Assembly (NCBI GenBank): GCA_009922295.1
Contig: RFWA01000046.1
Span: forward strand, 1-11,970
Direction: 5' to 3'
Source: Betaproteobacteria bacterium
GTDB taxonomy: Bacteria; Pseudomonadota; Gammaproteobacteria; Burkholderiales; Burkholderiaceae_C
Length of the DNA stretch: 11,970 nt
Of the stretch, positions 1 through 7,307 are shown in pieces; position 1 is the stretch's first letter, and each line of letters starts with the position of its first letter. The position numbers and the translations under genes are program-made. The notes under the pieces are model-generated. The model worked only from the letters and a program-made list of their open reading frames with translations, made no database searches and was not told where the DNA came from.

Positions 1-24
1 GGTGTTAGTGAAAACTGCTGTTTA

Positions 25-165
25 TCACGCCATGGGCACTTTGATGCCGTATCCATCAGAGGATCCACCTCGATTGCTCGAGGTCTCTCTTCCTGATAGA
101 CGGCTGTTCATGCTCTTGGCGTTCAGCGGTCTCAATTCCTTGCCCGTAGGCAGGGAGGCATCCAT
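25..165 (-). CDS. Doubtful 46-aa ORF downstream of the SDR gene
   Basis: The minus strand carries an ATG (163-165) preceded by AGGAG with a 5-nt spacer (171-175), and the frame ends at two adjacent stops (25-27 TGA, 22-24 TAA). The product would begin MDASLPTGKELRP and end GYGIKVPMA. It is polar and Ser/Gly-rich, with no membrane segment and no domain I recognise. It lies 71 bp after the SDR stop on the same strand, so it could be translated from the same message. The good ribosome site is the only real support. It may equally be chance, or the remnant of a larger gene. Confidence 0.25.
   Translation of the reverse strand: MDASLPTGKELRPLNAKSMNSRLSGRETSSNRGGSSDGYGIKVPMA
67..84. other. Perfect 7-bp hairpin with 4-nt loop
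   Basis: The sequence ACCTCGA-TTGC-TCGAGGT is a perfect inverted repeat. On the minus strand the loop reads GCAA, a GNRA-type tetraloop. It lies inside the doubtful 46-codon ORF. There is no T-tract on either side, so it is not a standard intrinsic terminator. It could be an RNA 3'-end structure for the minus-strand yggS-SDR message, or chance. Confidence 0.35.
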
Positions 166-236
166 AGCATCTCCTGGGGGTAGTTGTTGTGATAGTCACC
201 AGGCGCATCATCCACCCGGATGCAGCCTATGTGGAC

Positions 237-992
237 TCAGAATTGGTACTTGCGCAAGCCACCGTCCACGGGAATCACCGCGCCCGTAATGTAGCTGGCT
301 CGGGGCGATGACAGGAAGGCCACCAGGTTGGCCAAGTCTTCTGGCTCACCGTAGCGGCCTGCCGGAATCTCGTTCTCGCACTGCCACTGTCGGTACTCCG
401 GCGTGTAGTTGCGGTAGATCTGTTCGGAATGGATGCGCCCTGGCGGTATGCAGTTCACCGTGATGCCATGCTTGCCTACCATGCGCGACAGTCCCTTGGC
501 CCAGCTGTGCATACCGGCCTTCGCACAGAAGGCCCCGTTGATATGCTCAGGCTCGCTCTTGCCGGTGATGTTGATGATGCGGCCCCAACCCTGGGCGATC
601 ATCTGGTCGATCAGCACATCGCCGAGCTGGCGCGGGCGGTGAAAGTTCAGGGTGATGGCCTCCTGCCACTGGGCCTCGCTCACGTGCAAATCCTTGAAAC
701 TGCGCGAGCCGCCAGCGTTGTTGACCAGGATGTCTACCTGGCCCAGGCCCGCCATCGCAGCGTCCGCAATGCGTTTGGCGGCATCGTCAGCGTACATGTC
801 CTGCTCGATCAGCACCGGCGCGGGCGCGCCCAGCGCCACCAGCTCATCAGCCACTTCGCGCAGCTTGTCCATGCGGCGTGCGGTGATCGCCAGGCGTACG
901 CCCTCGGCAGCCAGCGCCAGGGCAATGCCCCGGCCAATGCCGACACTGGCGCCGGTGACCAGTGCAGTCTTGTCCTTGAGTTGCAGGTCCAT
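237..992 (-). CDS. SDR-family oxidoreductase lacking the canonical catalytic Tyr
   Basis: This is a 251-aa classical-length short-chain dehydrogenase/reductase, probably cytosolic and NAD(P)-dependent. The Rossmann glycine motif TGASVGIG is at residues 13-20, NNAG at 91-94, the active-site Asn region (LNF) at about 115-117, and a C-terminal PVDGG at 241-245. The usual YxxxK motif is altered: K158 is present in AKAG, but the position four residues earlier is A154 (followed by F155), not Tyr. The usual Ser segment reads NITGKS (141-146). I recall similar Tyr-less SDRs in related proteobacteria, but the substrate is unknown. The start is fixed by AAGGAG (998-1003), 5 nt before the ATG. It lies 25 bp after yggS on the same strand and is probably co-transcribed with it. 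Confidence 0.85.
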   Translation of the reverse strand: MDLQLKDKTALVTGASVGIGRGIALALAAEGVRLAITARRMDKLREVADELVALGAPAPVLIEQDMYADDAAKRIADAAMAGLGQVDILVNNAGGSRSFKDLHVSEAQWQEAITLNFHRPRQLGDVLIDQMIAQGWGRIINITGKSEPEHINGAFCAKAGMHSWAKGLSRMVGKHGITVNCIPPGRIHSEQIYRNYTPEYRQWQCENEIPAGRYGEPEDLANLVAFLSSPRASYITGAVIPVDGGLRKYQF

Positions 993-1017
993 ATCGTCTC
1001 CTTTGTGCTTTAGGCCC

Positions 1018-1764
1018 CTACCCTAATGTAGATGGACTTGACCCAGCGAGAGAGTCGATCGGTACAGCCCGCGCCCCAAAAATAGCGCTGCCCACCCGGA
1101 CTAGGGTACTGCCGGCGTGGATGGCGGCCTCCAGATCGGCACTCATGCCCATGGACAAGGTGTCAAGCGCCAAACCGCTCACATTCAAGGCATCAAACAG
1201 GGCTCTAACCCGCATGAATACTTGTTTTTCTGCTACAAAATCGGGAGCAGGTTCGGGAATACTCATCAGGCCGCGCAAGCGCAGCCGGGGCAGCGCCGCC
1301 ACCTGCAGCGCCAACGCTAGCGCCTCCTGCGGCAGCACCCCCGACTTGGTGGGGCCGCCATCGATATTGACCTGGATACACACTTGCAGCGGCGCCAGAC
1401 CGGCAGGCCGCTGCTCGCTCAGGCGCTCGGCGATTTTGAGCCGGTCTACCGTCTGGACCCAGTCGAAATGTTCGGCGACCAAGCGGGTCTTGTTGCTCTG
1501 GATTGGACCGATGCAGTGCCATTGCAGCGGCGCACGGGCGACGTCAAGCGGTTGTCGCAATGCTGTGATTTTTTGCACTGCCTCTTGAATGTAATTTTCG
1601 CCAAAAGCGGTTTGACCGGCGGCCCAGGCAGACCGCACCGCCTCGGGGCCAAATGTCTTGGACACCGACAGCAGGCTAACCGTGTCCGGGTCACGCCCCG
1701 CAGCCTGACAGGCCGCCGCTATTCGGGTGTGAACTTGCTGCAAATTGAGTTGAATCATCGTCAT
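1018..1764 (-). CDS. yggS: YggS/PROSC-family pyridoxal-phosphate homeostasis protein
   Basis: This 248-aa protein is a fold-type III, alanine-racemase-like PLP-binding protein. The family carries PLP on a lysine and buffers vitamin B6 and amino-acid/keto-acid pools, and has no known enzymatic turnover. K36 in LLSVSKT is the predicted PLP lysine. FGENYIQEA (54-62), HCIGPIQSNK (83-92), the SMGMSADLEAAI segment and a C-terminal VRVGSAIFGAR complete the family signature. Length is typical, with a slightly long N-terminus. M1 (1762-1764) and M3 (1756-1758) are both possible starts; a GGGG tract just upstream slightly favours M1. The gene diverges from pilT across a 29-bp gap, an arrangement common beside pilT in proteobacteria. 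The SDR gene follows 25 bp downstream. Confidence 0.96.
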   Translation of the reverse strand: MTMIQLNLQQVHTRIAAACQAAGRDPDTVSLLSVSKTFGPEAVRSAWAAGQTAFGENYIQEAVQKITALRQPLDVARAPLQWHCIGPIQSNKTRLVAEHFDWVQTVDRLKIAERLSEQRPAGLAPLQVCIQVNIDGGPTKSGVLPQEALALALQVAALPRLRLRGLMSIPEPAPDFVAEKQVFMRVRALFDALNVSGLALDTLSMGMSADLEAAIHAGSTLVRVGSAIFGARAVPIDSLAGSSPSTLG

Positions 1765-1793
1765 AATTGCCCCAAGCGTAACAAACCATCAGG

Positions 1794-2843
1794 ATGGCCT
1801 TGGATATCTCTCAATTGCTGGCCTTCAGTGTCAAGAATAAGGCCTCAGACCTGCATTTGTCAGCGGGCCTGCCGCCCATGATCCGGGTACACGGTGATGT
1901 GCGCCGCCTGAATGTGGAGCCACTGGACCACAAGCAGGTGCACGCCATGGTGTACGACATCATGAACGATGGTCAACGCAAGGCCTTTGAAGAATTTCTG
2001 GAGATCGACTTTTCCTTCGAGATCGCTGGCTTAGCGCGTTTTCGGGTCAATGCCTTCAACCACAACCGGGGCGCCGGCGCGGTGATGCGCACCATCCCAA
2101 GCAAGATCTTGTCCCTGGAACAGCTCAACGCACCCAAAATCTTTGCCGAACTGGCACTCAAGCCACGCGGCATGGTGCTGGTGACGGGTCCAACCGGATC
2201 GGGCAAGTCGACCACACTGGCGGCCATGGTCAATTACCTCAATGAAAACGAATACGGCCACATCCTGACGGTCGAAGACCCGATCGAATTCGTGCACGAA
2301 TCGAAAAAATGCCTGATCAACCAACGCGAGGTCGGCCCGCATACTCTGAGCTTTGCCTCGGCGCTTCGGTCAGCGCTGCGTGAAGACCCGGATGCCATAT
2401 TGGTAGGGGAAATGCGTGACCTGGAAACCATACGACTGGCCATGACAGCCGCTGAAACCGGCCACCTGGTGTTTGGCACGCTTCACACCTCGAGCGCGGC
2501 CAAGACCATCGACCGGATCATTGACGTGTTCCCTGCCGAAGAAAAGGAAATGGTTCGGGCCATGCTGTCGGAGTCGCTGCAGGCGGTTATCTCGCAGACG
2601 CTGTGCAAGACCAAGGACGGCCAGGGCCGGGTGGCAGCGCACGAGATCATGCTGGGCACCAACGCCATTCGCAACCTGATCCGTGAAGCCAAGATCGCGC
2701 AGATGTACTCCAGCATCCAGACTGGCAACAGCCTGGGCATGCAAACGCTGGACCAGAACCTGACCGACCTGGTCAAGCGCAATGTGATCAGTGCCGCCGA
2801 GGCGCGGACCAAGGCCAAAATTCCAGAAAACTTCCCCGGCTAA
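1794..2843 (+). CDS. pilT: Type IV pilus twitching-motility retraction ATPase PilT
   Basis: This 349-aa cytoplasmic hexameric ATPase is predicted to disassemble type IV pili, powering twitching and DNA uptake. Walker A GPTGSGKST is at 132-140, the Asp box LTVEDPIEFVH at 158-168, the Walker B-like ILVGEMRD at 202-209 and the His box TGHLVFGTLHT at 222-232. The PilT-specific C-terminal AIRNLIRE is at 291-298. The N-terminus (ASDLHLSAGLPP) and the end (AKIPENF) match the family closely, so the ATG at 1794 is right although only a weak CAGG precedes it. It is the first gene of a three-gene unit. The 29-bp gap to divergent yggS means any upstream promoter must overlap the yggS 5' end. Confidence 0.98.
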   Translation: MALDISQLLAFSVKNKASDLHLSAGLPPMIRVHGDVRRLNVEPLDHKQVHAMVYDIMNDGQRKAFEEFLEIDFSFEIAGLARFRVNAFNHNRGAGAVMRTIPSKILSLEQLNAPKIFAELALKPRGMVLVTGPTGSGKSTTLAAMVNYLNENEYGHILTVEDPIEFVHESKKCLINQREVGPHTLSFASALRSALREDPDAILVGEMRDLETIRLAMTAAETGHLVFGTLHTSSAAKTIDRIIDVFPAEEKEMVRAMLSESLQAVISQTLCKTKDGQGRVAAHEIMLGTNAIRNLIREAKIAQMYSSIQTGNSLGMQTLDQNLTDLVKRNVISAAEARTKAKIPENFPG

Positions 2844-2870
2844 AACCCGGCGGCCATCAATTAGAACGCT

Positions 2871-3497
2871 ATGAAGGCTTTTTTCAACCACCTGTTTCAA
2901 AAGATGGGGCTGGACGAGCCAACGCAAGCCAGCGACTCCAGGCTTTTTGACGCGAGCGTCAACGGGCTGGAATCCGCGGCACATGCGGTGCCATGGCCTG
3001 CCCGAGCGATCCAGGTCGGCGCGTCCCCGCTGGATCCCGACGCCGCCATGCGAGAGCTGCAGGTGCTTTGGAGTGCTGACAGGCAGATGAAGCAAATTCC
3101 CGAGCAGACCGTGGCCCGACTGAACAAGTACATGCATTTTGCACAGGTCCCGGCCGACCAGGAGTTCATCCATCAAGATGAGTATGGCAACTTCCTGGTG
3201 GTCTTGCTCAAGGGCCAGGTTGCGGTGGAGCGGACCCAAACCTGGAGCGAACGCCTACGCCTGTCCGAGGCAGGCCCTGGCGAAATGCTGGGGGAAATGT
3301 CGCTGCTCGACCAAGGACTGCGCTTTTCAGCCTGCATCACACAGACCAAGTGCGACATGGCGGTATTGACCACCGAGGCCATGAACGAGATGGTGACGGA
3401 AGATCCCTACCTGGTCTCATGCCTAATGACCGTCTTGGCCCGCAAGATATCGCTGCGACTTCGTGTGGTTGGTGCCCGCCTCAGCGAACGCAGCTAA
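2871..3497 (+). CDS. Cyclic-nucleotide-binding-domain protein between pilT and pilU
   Basis: This is a 208-aa soluble protein. Residues 1-75 are a variable, low-complexity N-terminal part. Residues about 80-200 form a CRP-like cyclic-nucleotide-binding fold: EFIHQDEYGNFLVVLLKG (98-115), then the phosphate-binding-cassette region GEMLGEMSLLDQGLRFSA (137-154). E142 and R151 are spaced as in the cAMP pocket of protein kinase A, so nucleotide binding looks plausible. The chain ends shortly after the C-helix, so there is no helix-turn-helix and it is not a CRP-type transcription factor. It starts 27 bp after pilT and ends 20 bp before pilU. I infer a regulator of pilus retraction that works by protein contact. 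The ligand (cAMP, c-di-GMP or none) is unknown. No strong ribosome site is seen. Confidence 0.88.
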   Translation: MKAFFNHLFQKMGLDEPTQASDSRLFDASVNGLESAAHAVPWPARAIQVGASPLDPDAAMRELQVLWSADRQMKQIPEQTVARLNKYMHFAQVPADQEFIHQDEYGNFLVVLLKGQVAVERTQTWSERLRLSEAGPGEMLGEMSLLDQGLRFSACITQTKCDMAVLTTEAMNEMVTEDPYLVSCLMTVLARKISLRLRVVGARLSERS

Positions 3498-3517
3498 ACG
3501 ATTGAGCCCCTGTAATC

Positions 3518-4654
3518 ATGGAAGCCAACCAAGCCGCCCAGTTTGTCGGAGAACTGCTGAAGCTGATGATCAACCGCAAAAGCAGTGACATGTTCATCAC
3601 GGCAGACTTCCCACCGTCCATCAAGATCGACGGGAAACTGACCAAGATGTCCACGGACCAGCTTTCTGGCGCGCAAACCGCGGCACTGGTGCGCTCCGTC
3701 ATGAGCGAACGCCAGGCCGCCGAGTTTGAAGCAACCAAGGAGTGCAACTTTGCGATCTCGCCTGAAGGCATAGGCCGGTTTCGAGTTAACGCTTTTGTGC
3801 AGCAGGGGAAGGCCGGCATGGTCTTGCGCATGATCCCGACCACCGTACCTACGATCGACGGCCTGGGCGTGCCGCAAATTCTCAAGGAAGTGGTGACCGC
3901 AAAGCGTGGCTTGTGCATACTGGTCGGTGCGACCGGCTCAGGCAAATCGACCACCCTGGCCGCGATGGTGGACTGGCGCAATGAGCAAACCTACGGCCAT
4001 ATCATCACAATTGAAGACCCCATCGAGTTCGTACACCCGCATAAAAACTGTATGTTGACCCAGCGAGAGGTCGGGCTCGACACCGCGAACTGGGACGCCG
4101 CCCTGAAAAACACGCTGCGCCAAGCCCCCGACGTGATTCTGATGGGTGAAATCCGTGACCATGAAACGATGGAACATGCCGTTGCCTTTGCTGAAACTGG
4201 CCATTTGTGCCTGGCCACGCTGCACGCCAACAGCGCCAATCAGGCGCTTGACCGCATCATCAACTTCTTTCCAGAAGAACGGCGCGCCCAACTGTTGATG
4301 GATTTATCACTTAACCTCAAAGCCGTGATATCGCAACGTCTGGTGCCCAAGCAGGATGGCAAGGGTCGCGCTGCCATCGTTGAGATTCTGCTTAACTCCC
4401 CCATGGTCTCAGATTTGATCTTTAAAGGCCAAGTGACCGAGATCAAGGAAATCATGAAAAAGAGCCGCAACATGGGCATGCAAACGTTTGACCAAGCCCT
4501 GTTTGACGCTTTTGAAGCCAACAGCATCAGCTACGAAGACGCCCTGCGAAACGCCGACTCAGTCAACGATTTGCGGCTACAAATCAAACTCAACAGCCAA
4601 CGGGTCAAATCCACCGACCTGAGCGCCGGCACCGAGAATTTCGCGATCGTATAA
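3518..4654 (+). CDS. pilU: Type IV pilus accessory retraction ATPase PilU
   Basis: This 378-aa cytoplasmic ATPase is a PilT paralog that supports PilT-dependent retraction under load. Walker A GATGSGKST is at 137-145, the Asp box IEDPIEFVH at 165-173, VILMGEIRD at 206-214 and the His box TGHLCLATLHA at 227-237. The C-terminal MKKSRNMGMQTFDQAL and the extra C-terminal tail beyond the PilT length fit PilU. It lacks PilT's AIRNLIRE and has a different segment there (SPMVSDLIFKG), which separates it from PilT. It sits 20 bp after the cyclic-nucleotide-binding gene, so pilT, that gene and pilU probably form one transcript. The ribosome site is weak. No clear terminator follows. Confidence 0.97.
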   Translation: MEANQAAQFVGELLKLMINRKSSDMFITADFPPSIKIDGKLTKMSTDQLSGAQTAALVRSVMSERQAAEFEATKECNFAISPEGIGRFRVNAFVQQGKAGMVLRMIPTTVPTIDGLGVPQILKEVVTAKRGLCILVGATGSGKSTTLAAMVDWRNEQTYGHIITIEDPIEFVHPHKNCMLTQREVGLDTANWDAALKNTLRQAPDVILMGEIRDHETMEHAVAFAETGHLCLATLHANSANQALDRIINFFPEERRAQLLMDLSLNLKAVISQRLVPKQDGKGRAAIVEILLNSPMVSDLIFKGQVTEIKEIMKKSRNMGMQTFDQALFDAFEANSISYEDALRNADSVNDLRLQIKLNSQRVKSTDLSAGTENFAIV

Positions 4655-4734
4655 ACACCCCCGCGCAGCAGCCATTTCCGGCTTGCGGCCAGACGACATC
4701 TTTATTTAACTTTCAACACTTGCAAGGAACCCCC

Positions 4735-5649
4735 ATGAGCAGCATCAATCTTAAAGAGTACCCCGCCAGCCCCAGCCGCAAGGTCGCTTTCCTTGGTCTG
4801 GGCGTCATGGGTTACCCGATGGCCGGCCATCTGGCTAAAGCTGGCCACCAGGTCACGGTCTACAACCGAACTGCAGCCAAATCGACAGCTTGGTGCGCTG
4901 AATTTGCCGGGTCAATGGCCCCAAAACATGCCCTCACCCCAAGGCTGGCAGCGCAGGGGGCGGAGCTGGTGTTCTGCTGCGTCGGCAATGACGACGACCT
5001 GCGCAGCGTAACGCTCGGTGCTGATGGCGCGTTTGCCGGCATGGCGGCTGGGGCAATCTTCGTCGATCACACCACGGCATCGGCCAGTGTGGCACGCGAG
5101 CTTTGCAGCGCGGCAAAAAACCTGGGTCTGGACTTCATTGACGCCCCAGTCTCTGGCGGCCAGGGCGGTGCGCAAAATGGCCTGCTGACGGTGATGTGCG
5201 GTGGCAACGCAACAGCCTTTGCCTCCGCCCAGCCCGTGGCCATGGCGTTTGCTCGCGCCGTCACCCTGCTGGGCGAAAGTGGCGCCGGTCAATTGGCCAA
5301 AATGGTGAATCAGATTTGCATCGCCGGGTTGGTGCAGGGCCTCAGTGAGGCGATCGCCTTCGGTGAACAGGCAGGCCTTGACATGCTACAGGTGCTGGAT
5401 GTGATAGGCAAGGGCGCGGCACAAAGCTGGCAAATGGACAACCGCGGCAAGACCATGGTCGCCGGCAAGTTTGATTTCGGCTTTGCTGTGGACTGGATGC
5501 GCAAGGACCTTGGGCTGGTGCTTGATGAGGCCAAACGCAACGGAGCGCGTTTGCCGGTCACAGCCCTGGTGGATCAGTTCTATGCTGATGTGCAGCACAT
5601 GGGCGGCCAGCGCTGGGACACCTCCAGCCTGATCAAGCGTCTGAAATAG
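4735..5649 (+). CDS. 3-hydroxyisobutyrate dehydrogenase-family NAD(P) oxidoreductase
   Basis: The chosen start is ATG 4735, because AAGGAA (4724-4729) sits 5 nt upstream; a TTG at 4720 lies before that site and is unlikely. The 304-aa product has the N-terminal Rossmann motif FLGLGVMGYPMAGHL (19-33), the substrate-binding DAPVSGG (136-142) and the catalytic-Lys segment GQLAKMVNQ with K189 and N192 (185-193). This is the beta-hydroxyacid dehydrogenase family, which includes 3-hydroxyisobutyrate dehydrogenase, tartronate-semialdehyde reductase and glyoxylate/succinic-semialdehyde reductases. Sequence alone does not fix the substrate. It follows pilU by 80 bp with no obvious terminator and is probably unrelated in function. 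It converges with dolP across a 15-bp gap. Confidence 0.9.
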   Translation: MSSINLKEYPASPSRKVAFLGLGVMGYPMAGHLAKAGHQVTVYNRTAAKSTAWCAEFAGSMAPKHALTPRLAAQGAELVFCCVGNDDDLRSVTLGADGAFAGMAAGAIFVDHTTASASVARELCSAAKNLGLDFIDAPVSGGQGGAQNGLLTVMCGGNATAFASAQPVAMAFARAVTLLGESGAGQLAKMVNQICIAGLVQGLSEAIAFGEQAGLDMLQVLDVIGKGAAQSWQMDNRGKTMVAGKFDFGFAVDWMRKDLGLVLDEAKRNGARLPVTALVDQFYADVQHMGGQRWDTSSLIKRLK

Positions 5650-5664
5650 ATCGCCTGAGCAGCC

Positions 5665-6288
5665 TCAAGGCGCCGGCTTGGGCGTCAGGGCCTTGAGCTC
5701 GTCCTCGCTGATGATCTCCAGCAGGCGAACCACTTTCTGCACGCCCTGGGTGGTACGTACCACGTCGGTGGCACTGTTCGCTTCACGCTGCGTCACCCGC
5801 CCCATCAGGTAGGTGGTACCCCGCTCGGTCACCACCTTGAAGGCGTTGGCAAACAGGTCCTTGGCATCCACCAGACCGGCACGCACCCGGGTGGTGACTA
5901 AAACGTCCGAAGCGCGTTGCGTCAGGTTGGTGTTGCCCAACACAGCCAATTCATTGACCGTGCTGCGCACATTCTCGACCTTGGCCGTGAGCTGCTCCGC
6001 TAGCACGCGATCCTGGGCGCTAGGCACCTCACCAGTGAGCAGCACCTGCCGGTTATAACTGGCGACATTAATATGCACCCGCTCGCCTAGGTTTTCCCGA
6101 AGGCGGCTGGCAGCGCGCAGCTCAATACTTTCATCCTCCAGCTGCGCACCAGAGGTACGCCGATCCGCTGCCACCAATGAGCTCATCACGGCGCCGCCAA
6201 TCATCATCGGCGCACAAGCACTTAGGGAAGCCGTCAGGCAGGTAATCAGCACGCACTTGTGCAAAATGGGGTGTGTCAATAGTTTCAT
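5665..6288 (-). CDS. dolP: Dual BON-domain outer-membrane lipoprotein (DolP/YraP-like)
   Basis: This is a 207-aa lipoprotein. The N-terminus is a short basic and hydrophobic signal ending in the lipobox LSAC, with lipidated C25. Two BON domains follow, at about 52-118 (core VLLTGEV at 82-88) and 126-193 (core TYLMGRV at 159-165). In E. coli, DolP binds anionic phospholipid at the division site and supports outer-membrane integrity. C25 is followed by A, not D, which fits outer-membrane sorting. The start codon overlaps the stop of the upstream SIS gene as ATGA, implying translational coupling. The order yraN, SIS protein, dolP matches the E. coli yraN-diaA-dolP order, which supports the name. 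Confidence 0.92.
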   Translation of the reverse strand: MKLLTHPILHKCVLITCLTASLSACAPMMIGGAVMSSLVAADRRTSGAQLEDESIELRAASRLRENLGERVHINVASYNRQVLLTGEVPSAQDRVLAEQLTAKVENVRSTVNELAVLGNTNLTQRASDVLVTTRVRAGLVDAKDLFANAFKVVTERGTTYLMGRVTQREANSATDVVRTTQGVQKVVRLLEIISEDELKALTPKPAP

Positions 6289-6884
6289 TCGGGGGTCTCC
6301 TGGTCACCAAGTAATTGGGCATCGACGGCGTCGCAAATACAGTGCAACGCCAAAATATGAACTTCTTGCACCCGCGCGGTACGCTCGTGAGGCACGCAGA
6401 TATGGACATCGGTGTCACGCAAAACCTGGCTCATTTTGCCGCCACCACGTCCGCTCAAACCCACAACAACCATCTCACGCTCGTGGGCCGCCTCAATCGC
6501 CGCTAGCACGTTGCCCGAGTTGCCGCTGGTGGAGATCGCGAGCAATACATCACCGGGTTGACCCAAAGCGCGCACTTGACGCGAGAAAATGATGCTGAAA
6601 TCGTAGTCGTTGGCAATCGCGGTGATGATGGAGCTGTCGGTGGTGAGCGCCAGTGCCGCCAACTCGGGCCTCTCGCGCTCAAAACGCCCGACAAACTCGG
6701 CCGCAAAATGCTGGGCATCGGCAGCCGAGCCGCCATTGCCACAGGCCAGCACTTTGCCGCCGCTGGTGACACAGGCCAGCATAGCCTGCACTGCCGCTGC
6801 AATCGGACCGCTCAAGACCTGTGCGGCCTGGTACTTCAGGTCAGCGCTGTCGATGAAGTGTTGTTGAATTCTTAGCTCAAGCAT
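6285..6884 (-). CDS. gmhA: SIS-domain phosphoheptose isomerase / DiaA-type protein
   Basis: This 199-aa SIS-domain protein of the GmhA/DiaA family has CGNGGSAADAQHF (48-60), AISTSGNSGN (116-125) and RVQEVHILALH (171-181). GmhA isomerises sedoheptulose 7-phosphate to a heptose phosphate for lipopolysaccharide; E. coli DiaA instead binds DnaA. E63 and H181 align with the GmhA catalytic residues E65 and H180, both of which are changed in E. coli DiaA. This favours a working isomerase, while the neighbours (yraN, dolP) are those of diaA. ATG 6884 matches family N-termini; ATG 6908 is an alternative, and longer versions run into yraN. The ribosome site is weak. The 3' end overlaps dolP by 4 nt. 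Confidence 0.88.
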   Translation of the reverse strand: MLELRIQQHFIDSADLKYQAAQVLSGPIAAAVQAMLACVTSGGKVLACGNGGSAADAQHFAAEFVGRFERERPELAALALTTDSSIITAIANDYDFSIIFSRQVRALGQPGDVLLAISTSGNSGNVLAAIEAAHEREMVVVGLSGRGGGKMSQVLRDTDVHICVPHERTARVQEVHILALHCICDAVDAQLLGDQETPE

Positions 6885-6912
6885 AGTCCGATGATACCCG
6901 CCCGCCATGACA

Positions 6913-7305
6913 TTAACCCGCATCAAACGCCGCCGGCAACCACTGCAGGCCTTGTGGCTCCAGCAGCACCACATCAAATCGGCAGGGCGGCGTGACGGGC
7001 AGGCGCATCAGATAATGCCGGGCGGCAAAGATGATGCGTCGCTGCTTGGTGGCACTGATGCTGGCGCCCGCCCCACCATAGCTCGCGCTGGCGCGTCGGC
7101 GTACCTCGACAAACACGGTGGTACCGTCTGGCGTGCGCATGATCAGGTCGATTTCGCCACCACCGCGTCCAGGCGTCCGATAATTGCGTTGCACCAGCCG
7201 CAGGCCGGCTTGCTGCAAATGGCGCAAGGCAGCGTCTTCGGCGACATCGCCGACGCTTTTGGTGCTCGCCGAGGCACCCGCAGTCCTGTCATGAGGAAAT
7301 ACCAT
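6913..7305 (-). CDS. yraN: YraN/UPF0102-family endonuclease-fold protein
   Basis: This 130-aa protein is of usual family length. Residues 17-29 (SVGDVAEDAALRH) give the family's N-terminal helix with E23. The nuclease-like core is GGGEIDLI (48-55; E51, D53) and VFVEVRRR (64-71; E67). The family resembles Holliday-junction or restriction-type nucleases, but its function is not firmly known. The N-terminal 15 residues are unconserved-looking. The ATG at 7303-7305 has GGAG four nucleotides upstream. It is the first gene of the yraN-SIS-dolP unit (28 bp to the SIS start) and shares position 7305 with the divergent rsmI start codon. Confidence 0.94.
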   Translation of the reverse strand: MVFPHDRTAGASASTKSVGDVAEDAALRHLQQAGLRLVQRNYRTPGRGGGEIDLIMRTPDGTTVFVEVRRRASASYGGAGASISATKQRRIIFAARHYLMRLPVTPPCRFDVVLLEPQGLQWLPAAFDAG

Positions 7306-7307
7306 TG
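7292..7307 (+). promoter_or_regulatory. rsmI ribosome site and TTG start, inside the yraN 5' end
   Basis: GAGGA (7293-7297) is followed by 7 nt and a TTG at 7305-7307. No ATG or GTG is available in frame before the conserved RsmI core, which starts about 24 codons later, so TTG is the likely start. The site lies within yraN codons 1-5 read on the other strand. Confidence 0.65.

Noticed and set aside
1735..1767. Possible pilT promoter (TTGCTG and CATAAT)
   Set aside because: The spacing is about 21 bp, too long for a standard sigma-70 promoter, and the match is weak.
2370..3239. 289-codon minus-strand frame across pilT and the cyclic-nucleotide-binding gene
   Set aside because: It spans two well-supported plus-strand genes and their gap, shows no family motif, and is best explained as a shadow frame.
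5650..5685. Possible terminator between the dehydrogenase and dolP genes
   Set aside because: The imperfect stem (GCCTGAG with CTCAAGGC) has a bulge and no T-tract on either side, so it is not convincing.
6885..6977. N-terminal extension of the SIS-domain protein
   Set aside because: It overlaps the yraN 3' end, is Cys/Arg-rich and unlike family N-termini, which match a start at 6884.
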